A stretch of DNA of 6,253 nucleotides from Candidatus Shapirobacteria bacterium UBA2283. GTDB taxonomy: Bacteria; Patescibacteriota; Microgenomatia; UBA12405. The position numbers were made by a program, and so were the translations under genes. The notes below the pieces were generated by a model. It did not search any database. It had not been told where the DNA came from and saw only the letters and a program-made list of their open reading frames with translations. The stretch covers positions 1 through 6,253 of the forward strand of contig DDWP01000005.1 of NCBI GenBank assembly GCA_002345725.1, read 5' to 3'. Positions 1 through 4,390 of this stretch are shown here, one piece after another (the stretch's first letter is position 1; each line of letters opens with the position of its first letter).

Positions 1-964
1 ATAGTTGGTCCAATTCTTTGTTGGACAGTCGTAGTCTTTTGCCAATTCGCACCGCCACTCTTGAACCAACCACCTCATGGTTATGGAAAGTTCTCTCCTC
101 TCCTTCACCTTTTGCCACTATTGGTTTGGCTGAGTCGTGCAACAATGCTGCTAGCTTAGTAATTGGATCGTTAGTCTGGCAGTTATTTAGGGTTTCCAAG
201 CAATGCTCCCACACGTTATAGATATGATGTCCTTTTTGAGCCATATCTACCCCTTCAAGAATCTCTGGCATGATTTCTCCAAGTAGTCCAGAATTCTTGA
301 GTAGTTTTATGCCATCTCCTGGCTTGTCAGTTAACAATATTTTAAAAAGCTCATCTCGGATTCTTTCTCCAGCAATTTTATTAATTAATTTGGCATTTTT
401 CTGTATCGATTCAAATGTCTTCTCTTCGATAGTAAATTTAATTTGAGAAGTAATTCTAATTGCCCGCATCATTCTTAATGCATCTTCTTCAAATCTAGTG
501 TCAGGATCACCCACCGTTCTTATAATTTTATTTTTTAAATCTTCTTGTCCATTAAAATTATCAATAATTCGTAATTCGTAATTCGTAATTCGTAATTCCA
601 ACGCAATAGCGTTGATCGTAAAGTCTCTTCTCGCCAAATCTTCTTTAATAGTTTTTCCCCACTCAACTTTATCTGGGTGTCTTGAATCACTATATTCTCT
701 TTCAGTTCGGTAGGTTGTCACTTCAAGAATTTCTTTATCTGGCAATACAATACTAAATGTCCCATAAATATTTTCATAAAAACTATTTTTGGGGAACAAT
801 TTTTTCATCTCTTCCGGCGTTAAATTAGTGGCAAAATCCCAGTCTTTTACTTCTCTTCCAATCATTAGATCTCTTACTGCCCCTCCCACCACAAAAATTT
901 CAGCCCCCGAATCCGCAAACTTTTTCATCACTTTAATTACTTTCTCCGGCAGTTTCAGTTCCAT
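1..964 (-). CDS. cca: CCA tRNA nucleotidyltransferase / poly(A) polymerase family protein with HD domain (3' end cut by window edge)
   Basis: Class II nucleotidyltransferase that adds or repairs the CCA end of tRNAs, or less likely a poly(A) polymerase; the two cannot be separated from sequence alone. I translated 321 codons from ATG 964-962, open to the left edge. Visible motifs: GGAVRD at residues 27-32; the catalytic carboxylate pair DWD at 41-43; RRDFTINAIAL at 112-122; EDALRMMRAIR at 160-170; and an HD-domain start with H253, the H276-D277 doublet and a following FHNHE. This is the family's usual order. Family members are commonly 400-500 residues, so the C-terminal part of the HD domain and tail is missing here only because the window ends. 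Residues about 123-132 come from a 7-bp tandem repeat in the loop between the palm motif and IIDNFNGQEDL. A TAAAAT box ends 5 nt before the ATG; AAGGA touches the ATG and is too close to act as a normal ribosome binding site. Confidence 0.93.
   Translation of the reverse strand, partial: MELKLPEKVIKVMKKFADSGAEIFVVGGAVRDLMIGREVKDWDFATNLTPEEMKKLFPKNSFYENIYGTFSIVLPDKEILEVTTYRTEREYSDSRHPDKVEWGKTIKEDLARRDFTINAIALELRITNYELRIIDNFNGQEDLKNKIIRTVGDPDTRFEEDALRMMRAIRITSQIKFTIEEKTFESIQKNAKLINKIAGERIRDELFKILLTDKPGDGIKLLKNSGLLGEIMPEILEGVDMAQKGHHIYNVWEHCLETLNNCQTNDPITKLAALLHDSAKPIVAKGEGEERTFHNHEVVGSRVAVRIGKRLRLSNKELDQL
566..598. repeat. 7-bp tandem repeat (AATTCGT, about 4.7 copies) inside cca
   Basis: Four perfect copies of AATTCGT (566-572, 573-579, 580-586, 587-593) followed by AATTC. 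On the coding (minus) strand the unit is GAATTAC, which has no stop in any phase and cycles through the peptide ELRITNY every three units. Read on the plus strand the same repeat contains TAA, so only this orientation can sit in a coding region. Gain or loss of units in threes keeps the frame; any other change shifts it. Confidence 0.95.
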
Positions 965-969
965 TCCTT

Positions 970-975
970 ATTTTA
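970..975 (-). promoter_or_regulatory. Candidate -10 box for leaderless cca transcript
   Basis: TAAAAT on the minus strand, preceded by TG, ends 5 nt before the cca ATG, so the expected transcript start falls on or within a base or two of the start codon. No convincing -35 is visible. aspS has the same TGTAAAAT string at almost the same spacing. Confidence 0.45.
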
Positions 976-993
976 CAGCAAAACCACTTTTTC

Positions 994-1245
994 TTAAGGT
1001 TTAGCCACCGGTACAATTTTTAGATCTCTTGTTACTCTTGCTACGACCGTTCCCTCGTGGAATACAGTCATTCCATCAGCTTGCCATCCACCACCACCAA
1101 CTCTAGGTCTGTGTAGATCATTTACTACTACTTCAGTAGGTCCAGTTTCTTGATGTAATCTAGCAACAATCATTGGATCCATTAACTTTAAAATATTTTG
1201 CGCACCTTGTTCCCCACTTTCTAACCCTTTCTTTTTTTTGACCAT
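994..1245 (-). CDS. Hypothetical protein, 83 aa
   Basis: I do not recognise this protein. It starts with a basic patch (VKKKK at 2-6), has a middle section with four consecutive glycines around residue 52 (VGGGGW), and ends in an alternating hydrophobic, probably beta-strand tail (TVVARVTRDLKIVPVAKP). There is no signal peptide, membrane segment or cysteine pair. It lies 29 nt upstream of cca on the same strand and could be co-transcribed with it, although cca has its own -10-like box. There is no Shine-Dalgarno sequence before the ATG. A TATAAT on the minus strand (1280-1275) would give a leader of about 20 nt. Nothing links its function to cca beyond position. It is probably real, since the reading is protein-like and the opposite strand holds nothing better. 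Confidence 0.6.
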   Translation of the reverse strand: MVKKKKGLESGEQGAQNILKLMDPMIVARLHQETGPTEVVVNDLHRPRVGGGGWQADGMTVFHEGTVVARVTRDLKIVPVAKP

Positions 1246-1274
1246 ATTAGTTAAGAAATAATAAAATAATATGG

Positions 1275-1280
1275 ATTATA
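1275..1280 (-). promoter_or_regulatory. Possible -10 box upstream of the 83-aa gene
   Basis: TATAAT on the minus strand in the 83-nt gap between the two small genes; the predicted start would leave about 20 nt before the ATG at 1245. A second candidate, TATTAT (1263-1258), would leave about 5 nt. No clear -35. The gap is very AT-rich, so this is weak. Confidence 0.3.
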
Positions 1281-1328
1281 TCACTAAATCACAAAGTTAT
1301 TTCCGAGACGATGTACCTGTTCTTATCC

Positions 1329-1550
1329 TTACTTAAGCTCTTTGGGTATTCTTATGCCCATTTTAACCATGTCGCACAACCTGTTAAAACCTTGCTCGTC
1401 GTCCTTATAGTTTTGTAGTATTAATCCAGCAGCTCGGTCTCTTAAAGTCCCAGTCATGAGTAGGGTAGATTTGTTAGATTGTCCAAAACGATATTCTTTT
1501 AGTGCAGTGGAAGCAATCCTACCACCTAACTTAGCGATTTCATTGTCCAT
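1329..1550 (-). CDS. Hypothetical protein, 73 aa
   Basis: I do not recognise this protein. It is small and basic, looks largely helical, and has no membrane segment or signal peptide. Readable stretches are EIAKLGGRIASTALKEYRFG near the N terminus and DDEQGFNRLCDMVKMGIRIP near the C terminus. It lies between the terminator of the RRM gene and the 83-aa gene, all on the minus strand. Because a terminator (1606-1633) and a TATAAT box (1561-1556) separate it from the RRM gene, it probably starts its own transcript. The TATAAT ends only 5 nt before the ATG and there is no Shine-Dalgarno sequence, which fits a leaderless mRNA. It could be a small DNA- or RNA-binding protein, but no motif proves that. 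Confidence 0.6.
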   Translation of the reverse strand: MDNEIAKLGGRIASTALKEYRFGQSNKSTLLMTGTLRDRAAGLILQNYKDDEQGFNRLCDMVKMGIRIPKELK

Positions 1551-1555
1551 AGATG

Positions 1556-1561
1556 ATTATA
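1556..1561 (-). promoter_or_regulatory. Consensus -10 box for the 73-aa gene (leaderless layout)
   Basis: Perfect TATAAT on the minus strand, ending 5 nt before the ATG at 1550. A second TATAAT lies just upstream (1571-1566). TTCAAT (1582-1577) is a weak -35 candidate with 15-nt spacing to the nearer box. Confidence 0.5.
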
Positions 1562-1605
1562 ACATATTATAGGTAAATTGAATCATTCAAATTGATATTT
1601 ACACC

Positions 1606-1633
1606 AAAAATCCCCCACGTGAAGCAGGGGATT
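1606..1633 (-). terminator. Rho-independent terminator of the RRM gene
   Basis: On the minus strand AATCCCC (1633-1627) pairs with GGGGATT (1615-1609), with an 11-nt loop, and runs into five T's (1610-1606). It lies about 20 nt past the RRM stop codon. There is no T-run on the plus strand side, so it should act leftwards only. Confidence 0.8.
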
Positions 1634-1654
1634 AAGGTTTGATTTCAACACAGA

Positions 1655-1921
1655 TTACATCTGAGGTTTGTCAGGACGAGGTAAAGCCTCTTTGACAGCA
1701 ATAGGACGGCCATCTTGGTCGCTGCCATCAAGAGCTGCCATAGCAGCTTGTGCTTCTTCTTCAGTTTCAAACTCAACAAAAGCAAAACCTTTGCTTCTGC
1801 TAGTAAACTTATCAAATACTATATTAGCCGAAACAACCTTACCATACGCAGAAAATATCTGTGTAAGTTGGTCATCGGTAATGTTGAAGGAAAGATTCCC
1901 TATGAACAATTTTTTTGCCAT
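1655..1921 (-). CDS. Small RRM-type RNA-binding protein, 88 aa
   Basis: Single RNA-recognition-motif protein expected to bind single-stranded RNA in the cytoplasm; related small bacterial RRM proteins (for example cyanobacterial Rbp proteins) are often cold-responsive. RNP2 is LFIGNL at residues 5-10 and RNP1 is KGFAFVEF at 44-51, with the aromatic residues F6, F46 and F48 in the RNA-contacting positions. The domain fills residues about 3-76, with only a short basic, proline-containing tail (LPRPDKPQM), so the protein is essentially a bare RRM of normal length. It is the one gene here with a plausible Shine-Dalgarno sequence: AAAAGG ends 10 nt before the ATG. It is transcribed divergently from recJ, has a predicted leader of about 55 nt containing an inverted repeat, and ends at a strong terminator, so it looks monocistronic. 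Family assignment is secure; its RNA targets cannot be read from sequence. Confidence 0.96.
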   Translation of the reverse strand: MAKKLFIGNLSFNITDDQLTQIFSAYGKVVSANIVFDKFTSRSKGFAFVEFETEEEAQAAMAALDGSDQDGRPIAVKEALPRPDKPQM

Positions 1922-1945
1922 TTCTTACTAACCTTTTAAATAACG

Positions 1946-1975
1946 TGATCAGACTTAAGGTCATTCATCTGATCA
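1946..1975. repeat. Inverted repeat TGATCAGA / TCTGATCA between divergent genes
   Basis: TGATCAGA at 1946-1953 and its perfect reverse complement TCTGATCA at 1968-1975, separated by 14 nt. Centre-to-centre distance is 22 bp, about two helical turns, which suits a dimeric regulator on one DNA face. In RRM mRNA it would instead form an 8-bp hairpin in the leader. It lies just upstream of the recJ -10 box. Which role applies is not decided by sequence. Confidence 0.6.
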
Positions 1976-1982
1976 TCTGAAG

Positions 1983-1988
1983 TATAAT
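1983..1988 (+). promoter_or_regulatory. Consensus -10 box for recJ (leaderless GTG start)
   Basis: Perfect TATAAT ending 6 nt before the GTG start of recJ at 1995, so the expected first transcribed base is the G of GTG. There is no Shine-Dalgarno sequence. No good -35 is seen at 1960-1965; the inverted repeat occupies the -35 region. Confidence 0.6.
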
Positions 1989-2011
1989 ACAAAAGTGAGT
2001 AAAATTATCAA
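1984..2011 (-). promoter_or_regulatory. Candidate promoter for the RRM gene
   Basis: On the minus strand TTGATA (2011-2006), a 16-nt spacer and TATTAT (1989-1984). The predicted start near 1977 gives a leader of about 55 nt containing the inverted repeat. The -10 overlaps the recJ -10 on the other strand, and the -35 lies inside the first recJ codons. Confidence 0.4.
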
Positions 2012-3587
2012 CTTGAGTTCTAAAAAATTTATTGACCATTCGACTTCGTCATCAGATATATTGAAAATTTTACTTAAAAACAGGAATATTAATGACATTG
2101 ACGTTTTCCTAAAACCCCCATATCCCACCTTAGAGCTAAAACTCAAGAAAGCCATTGGTCTAATTAGTTCGGCCATCCAAAACAATCAAAATATTCTGAT
2201 CTACGGTGACTATGATGTAGATGGTGTCACTGCCACGGCCGTTCTCTGGCAGACTTTATATAAATTAACCAAGAATGTCACCCCTTTTGTCCCCAACCGA
2301 GAGAGAGACGGTTACGGTATTAAGGCAGAATCATTTTTTCGCTTTCAAGCCGAGAAAAATATTACATTTGACCTCTTAGTTACTGTTGATAATGGTATTG
2401 TTGCCCAAAAAGAAATTAAAAAAATTCTTGACAAGCAAAAGCTAAAGATTATTATCACTGATCACCACTTAGCTAATGAAGACTCAAAACTCTTAACTCG
2501 TAACTGTCAACTTATCCACTCCACCCAAGTCTCTGGCTCAGCCATATCTTACTTTCTCTCAAAAGAATTAGACAAAGATGCTGACCTTGGCCTAGCTGCT
2601 TTGGGTACCGTTGCCGACTGTTTACCTCTTACTGGAGTCAACCGCTCCATTGTTGTTCACGGGCTAGAGTCACTTAGAATCAATCCTTCTCCAGGTATCA
2701 AAAAGCTTATCCAAGTCTCTAATTTGAAAAATAAAATTTCAGCCTATGATCTTGGCTTTGTTCTCGGACCACGTATCAACGCCATTGGCCGTCTGGCCGA
2801 TCCGACCGACGCTCTTCGTCTTCTTTGTAGTCAGAATCTGCTTCAAGCTGCTAAATACGCTGGAGTCTTAAATTCTTACAATCAAGATCGTCAACAATTA
2901 CAAAAAGACTCTCTTGATAATGCCGACAAAAATATTGATTTAAAAAATAAACTAATTTTTATTCACGGTGATTATAACCCTGGCATTATTGGTCTGATTG
3001 CTGGTCGCCTTACCGAAAAATACTATTTACCTAGTATCGTCATTTCTGTTGATGGTGATATTGCCAAAGGTAGCTGTCGCAGTATCCCCGAGCTGAATAT
3101 TATTGAGGCACTTCGTGAACACCAAGATTTATTTGTTGATCTTGGCGGACATCCTGGTGCTGCCGGTTTTAGTATTTTTACCAAAAATATTTCCAAATTA
3201 AAAAAATCTATTATTAAATTATTAAATTTTAAATTAGGCAAATTAAAATTATCTCCCCATCTTGATGTTGATGCTCAAATGTCTCTTGACGCTGTTACTA
3301 TAAAAAATATTAAAGCCATTGATTCTTTGTCGCCATTTGGTATCGGTAATCCAGAGCCTTTGTTTTTGTTTAAGCAAGTAATCATTGATAGTTTAAGGAC
3401 TATTGGTCAAACCAACGACCATCTCAAGCTTAGAACCGGTAGTTTTGACGCCATTGCTTTTAAGAAAGGGGACTTGATCGATAAATTAAAAGTCGGCGAT
3501 GTTGTAGACCTCGTTGCCAGTCTATCGATTAATGAATGGAACAACGCCTTATCTCCTCAGTTGATTATTAAAGAAATAGTGGTATAA
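1995..3587 (+). CDS. recJ: Single-stranded-DNA-specific exonuclease RecJ
   Basis: 5'-to-3' single-strand DNA exonuclease of the DHH/DHHA1 phosphoesterase family, used in recombination repair (RecF pathway), mismatch repair and stalled-fork processing. Metal-binding motifs: DYDVDGVTAT at residues 72-81, DNG at 132-134, TDHH at 155-158 and GTVADCLPL at 204-212. The core then continues through GPRINAIGRL (258-267), CRSIPE (361-366) and the DHHA1 signature GGHPGAAGFS (384-393). PFGIGNPEPLF (447-457) leads into the C-terminal OB-like domain. At 530 aa it is slightly shorter than typical RecJ (about 550-580); the N terminus is compact and no catalytic motif is lost. The start is GTG at 1995, chosen because it is the first start in frame and has TATAAT at the right distance for a leaderless message. 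The stop TAA lies 8 nt before the next gene and overlaps that gene's -10-like box. Confidence 0.97.
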   Translation: MSKIINLSSKKFIDHSTSSSDILKILLKNRNINDIDVFLKPPYPTLELKLKKAIGLISSAIQNNQNILIYGDYDVDGVTATAVLWQTLYKLTKNVTPFVPNRERDGYGIKAESFFRFQAEKNITFDLLVTVDNGIVAQKEIKKILDKQKLKIIITDHHLANEDSKLLTRNCQLIHSTQVSGSAISYFLSKELDKDADLGLAALGTVADCLPLTGVNRSIVVHGLESLRINPSPGIKKLIQVSNLKNKISAYDLGFVLGPRINAIGRLADPTDALRLLCSQNLLQAAKYAGVLNSYNQDRQQLQKDSLDNADKNIDLKNKLIFIHGDYNPGIIGLIAGRLTEKYYLPSIVISVDGDIAKGSCRSIPELNIIEALREHQDLFVDLGGHPGAAGFSIFTKNISKLKKSIIKLLNFKLGKLKLSPHLDVDAQMSLDAVTIKNIKAIDSLSPFGIGNPEPLFLFKQVIIDSLRTIGQTNDHLKLRTGSFDAIAFKKGDLIDKLKVGDVVDLVASLSINEWNNALSPQLIIKEIVV

Positions 3588-3588
3588 C
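3583..3588 (+). promoter_or_regulatory. Possible -10 box for the 97-aa gene, overlapping the recJ stop
   Basis: TATAAC ends 7 nt before the ATG at 3596 and includes the recJ TAA stop. The string TATAACTC recurs before the next gene (3890-3897). No clear -35. Readthrough from recJ is an equally good explanation for expression. Confidence 0.3.
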
Positions 3589-3595
3589 TCCACCA

Positions 3596-3889
3596 ATGTC
3601 AGAGTTTTTTGTTGAAACAGGTCAATTCTTTAGGTACTCTAACCAAGATTATAATCTCTATTTTGTTGCGGGAATCAGTGGTGAACCAGGTGCAGAAAGA
3701 AAGGTCAAACTAGTTGTTGTGGATGACGAGATGTCTGTTTCAGGCGTTGGTAGTATCTCAAGTGGCAGGGTTAATCTCATTAAGATTGGTGAAGTTGACG
3801 TCGACCCAGAACTTTGTACACCTATCGAGCTGGCTGATATGCAAAAACCAAGTCGAGAAAAAGCCAGAGCAATACTTAACAAATTATGA
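3596..3889 (+). CDS. Hypothetical protein, 97 aa
   Basis: I do not recognise this protein. It is acidic and soluble-looking, with alternating hydrophobic stretches suggesting beta strands (NLYFVAGISG near 20-30, KVKLVVVDDEMSVSGVGS near 36-53, RVNLIKIGEVDVDPE near 58-72). It ends in a basic, probably helical tail (KPSREKARAILNKL). There is no signal peptide or membrane segment, and one cysteine (C74). It begins 8 nt after recJ and ends with TGA 11 nt before the next small gene, so the three could share one transcript. It has no Shine-Dalgarno sequence; a TATAAC box lies 7 nt before the ATG. Overlapping reading frames on both strands look less protein-like. Position after recJ does not by itself imply a role in repair. 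Confidence 0.65.
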   Translation: MSEFFVETGQFFRYSNQDYNLYFVAGISGEPGAERKVKLVVVDDEMSVSGVGSISSGRVNLIKIGEVDVDPELCTPIELADMQKPSREKARAILNKL

Positions 3890-3895
3890 TATAAC
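3890..3895 (+). promoter_or_regulatory. Possible -10 box for the 98-aa gene
   Basis: TATAAC (part of TATAACTC, the same octamer as before the 97-aa gene) begins directly after the TGA stop and ends 5 nt before the ATG at 3901. TATGAT (3885-3890) just upstream is an alternative. Confidence 0.3.
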
Positions 3896-3900
3896 TCAGT

Positions 3901-4197
3901 ATGGGTCTAAGAATTATGGCTTACAGAGGTCTAGAGGTAGTTGATGATTATGTGGCCGAACCAAAAACAGGGCCAGCGGGCAATGGAATTGAAGCCATAA
4001 CCACAAAATCATTTAGTCTTCGACGAGGGCTAACCCCCATTGATGTGAGTACTGGTCTTACTATAGATCCGAAAGGTTCACGCAGAACAGTCCCGATTCC
4101 CGAACTGGGTAACCTGTTGCAGTGGGATATACCCGGAGCAAAGACTACAGTCTTTGTGTTTAGTACAAGGAAAGTTGACACATCTGGGCATCTTTAA
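3901..4197 (+). CDS. Hypothetical protein, 98 aa
   Basis: I do not recognise this protein. It is basic, rich in glycine, threonine and proline, with no membrane segment, cysteine or clear catalytic motif. Features: GPAGNG near 26-31, a basic patch SLRRGLTP (39-46), KGSRRTVPIP (58-67) and a hydrophobic strand TTVFVFSTRK near the end. ATG 3901 is preferred because TATAAC lies 5 nt upstream; an internal ATG at 3916 (residue 6) is possible. It is separated by 11 nt from the 97-aa gene and may be co-transcribed with it. Its last codons contain the -35 element (TTGACA) of the promoter for the downstream RNA, and its stop directly precedes that promoter's -10. It is probably a real gene because the frame is open throughout and protein-like, but function is unknown. 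Confidence 0.6.
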   Translation: MGLRIMAYRGLEVVDDYVAEPKTGPAGNGIEAITTKSFSLRRGLTPIDVSTGLTIDPKGSRRTVPIPELGNLLQWDIPGAKTTVFVFSTRKVDTSGHL

Positions 4198-4203
4198 TAT
4201 ACT
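4175..4203 (+). promoter_or_regulatory. Consensus sigma70 promoter for the intergenic RNA / aspS leader
   Basis: TTGACA (4175-4180), exactly 17 nt, TATACT (4198-4203). This is the only promoter in the window with a perfect -35 and optimal spacing. It overlaps the 3' end of the 98-aa gene. Transcription is predicted to start at about 4210, in a stretch with no protein gene. Confidence 0.8.
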
Positions 4204-4209
4204 ATCCCT

Positions 4210-4377
4210 ATAAAGCATTAGAGTGGCCAACACCCACGAGCTGGAGGAAGAACGGGAAACCTAATAGACCCTCACAGAAGAATAACTGTAAAACAATTCA
4301 ACGTGTGTCGCCTTTTTAGGTGGAGCCCGAAAATCTAAATAGATTATTCATAACTCCACACGTTGGAGTTATTTTTT
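4210..4377 (+). ncRNA. Candidate structured RNA of about 168 nt (free small RNA or aspS attenuator leader)
   Basis: The 193-nt gap between the 98-aa gene and aspS holds no plausible ORF but is framed by a consensus promoter and a rho-independent terminator. Possible helices within it: CGGG (4253-4256) with CCCG (4326-4329), CCTAA (4260-4264) with TTAGG (4316-4320), ACAG (4274-4277) with CTGT (4286-4289), and AATCT (4333-4337) with AGATT (4342-4346 region). Together the first three give a long irregular hairpin. The length resembles 6S RNA, but I cannot match conserved elements of 6S, SRP, RNase P, tmRNA or a named riboswitch. Alternatively it is the leader of aspS: GTGGAG (4320-4325) can pair with CTCCAC (4354-4359) and disrupt the terminator. 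Promoter and terminator are directly visible; the folds and class are inference. Confidence 0.6.
4350..4377 (+). terminator. Rho-independent terminator before aspS
   Basis: ATAACTCCA (4350-4358), 5-nt loop, perfect complement TGGAGTTAT (4364-4372), then an uninterrupted T-run through 4377. It ends the RNA started near 4210. It is only 13 nt before the aspS ATG, so it also insulates, or attenuates, aspS from upstream transcription. Confidence 0.9.
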
Positions 4378-4378
4378 G

Positions 4379-4384
4379 TAAAAT
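4379..4384 (+). promoter_or_regulatory. Candidate -10 box for leaderless aspS transcript
   Basis: TAAAAT directly after the terminator T-run, preceded by TG, ending 6 nt before the aspS ATG. It would let aspS be transcribed independently of the upstream RNA, starting at the AUG. No Shine-Dalgarno sequence is present at normal spacing; GGAG in the terminator arm is 22 nt away. No clear -35. Confidence 0.45.
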
Positions 4385-4390
4385 TAATAT

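Noticed and set aside
18..1004. Plus-strand ORFs at 18-221 and 789-1004.
   Set aside because: They lie opposite cca, whose minus-strand frame holds all family motifs; the plus-strand translations show no family-like sequence.
1606..1633. CCCC/GGGG hairpin resembling the ends of IS200/IS605 elements.
   Set aside because: There is no transposase, second end or direct repeat nearby. Its location just after the RRM stop with a T-run makes a terminator the simple reading.
1668..1939. Plus-strand ORFs of 87 and 74 aa opposite the RRM gene.
   Set aside because: The RNP1 and RNP2 motifs on the minus strand fix the true frame.
4220..4330. Resemblance to known RNA elements before aspS: AGGTGGAGCC (T-box-like), AACTGTAA (cobalamin riboswitch-like), GAGGAAGAACGGG and ACAGAA (RNase P-like).
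   Set aside because: Each is a short isolated match. The T-box core is not conserved, the cobalamin core elements are out of order, and the two RNase P-like strings lie only about 25 nt apart, far too close for that RNA. No class was called.
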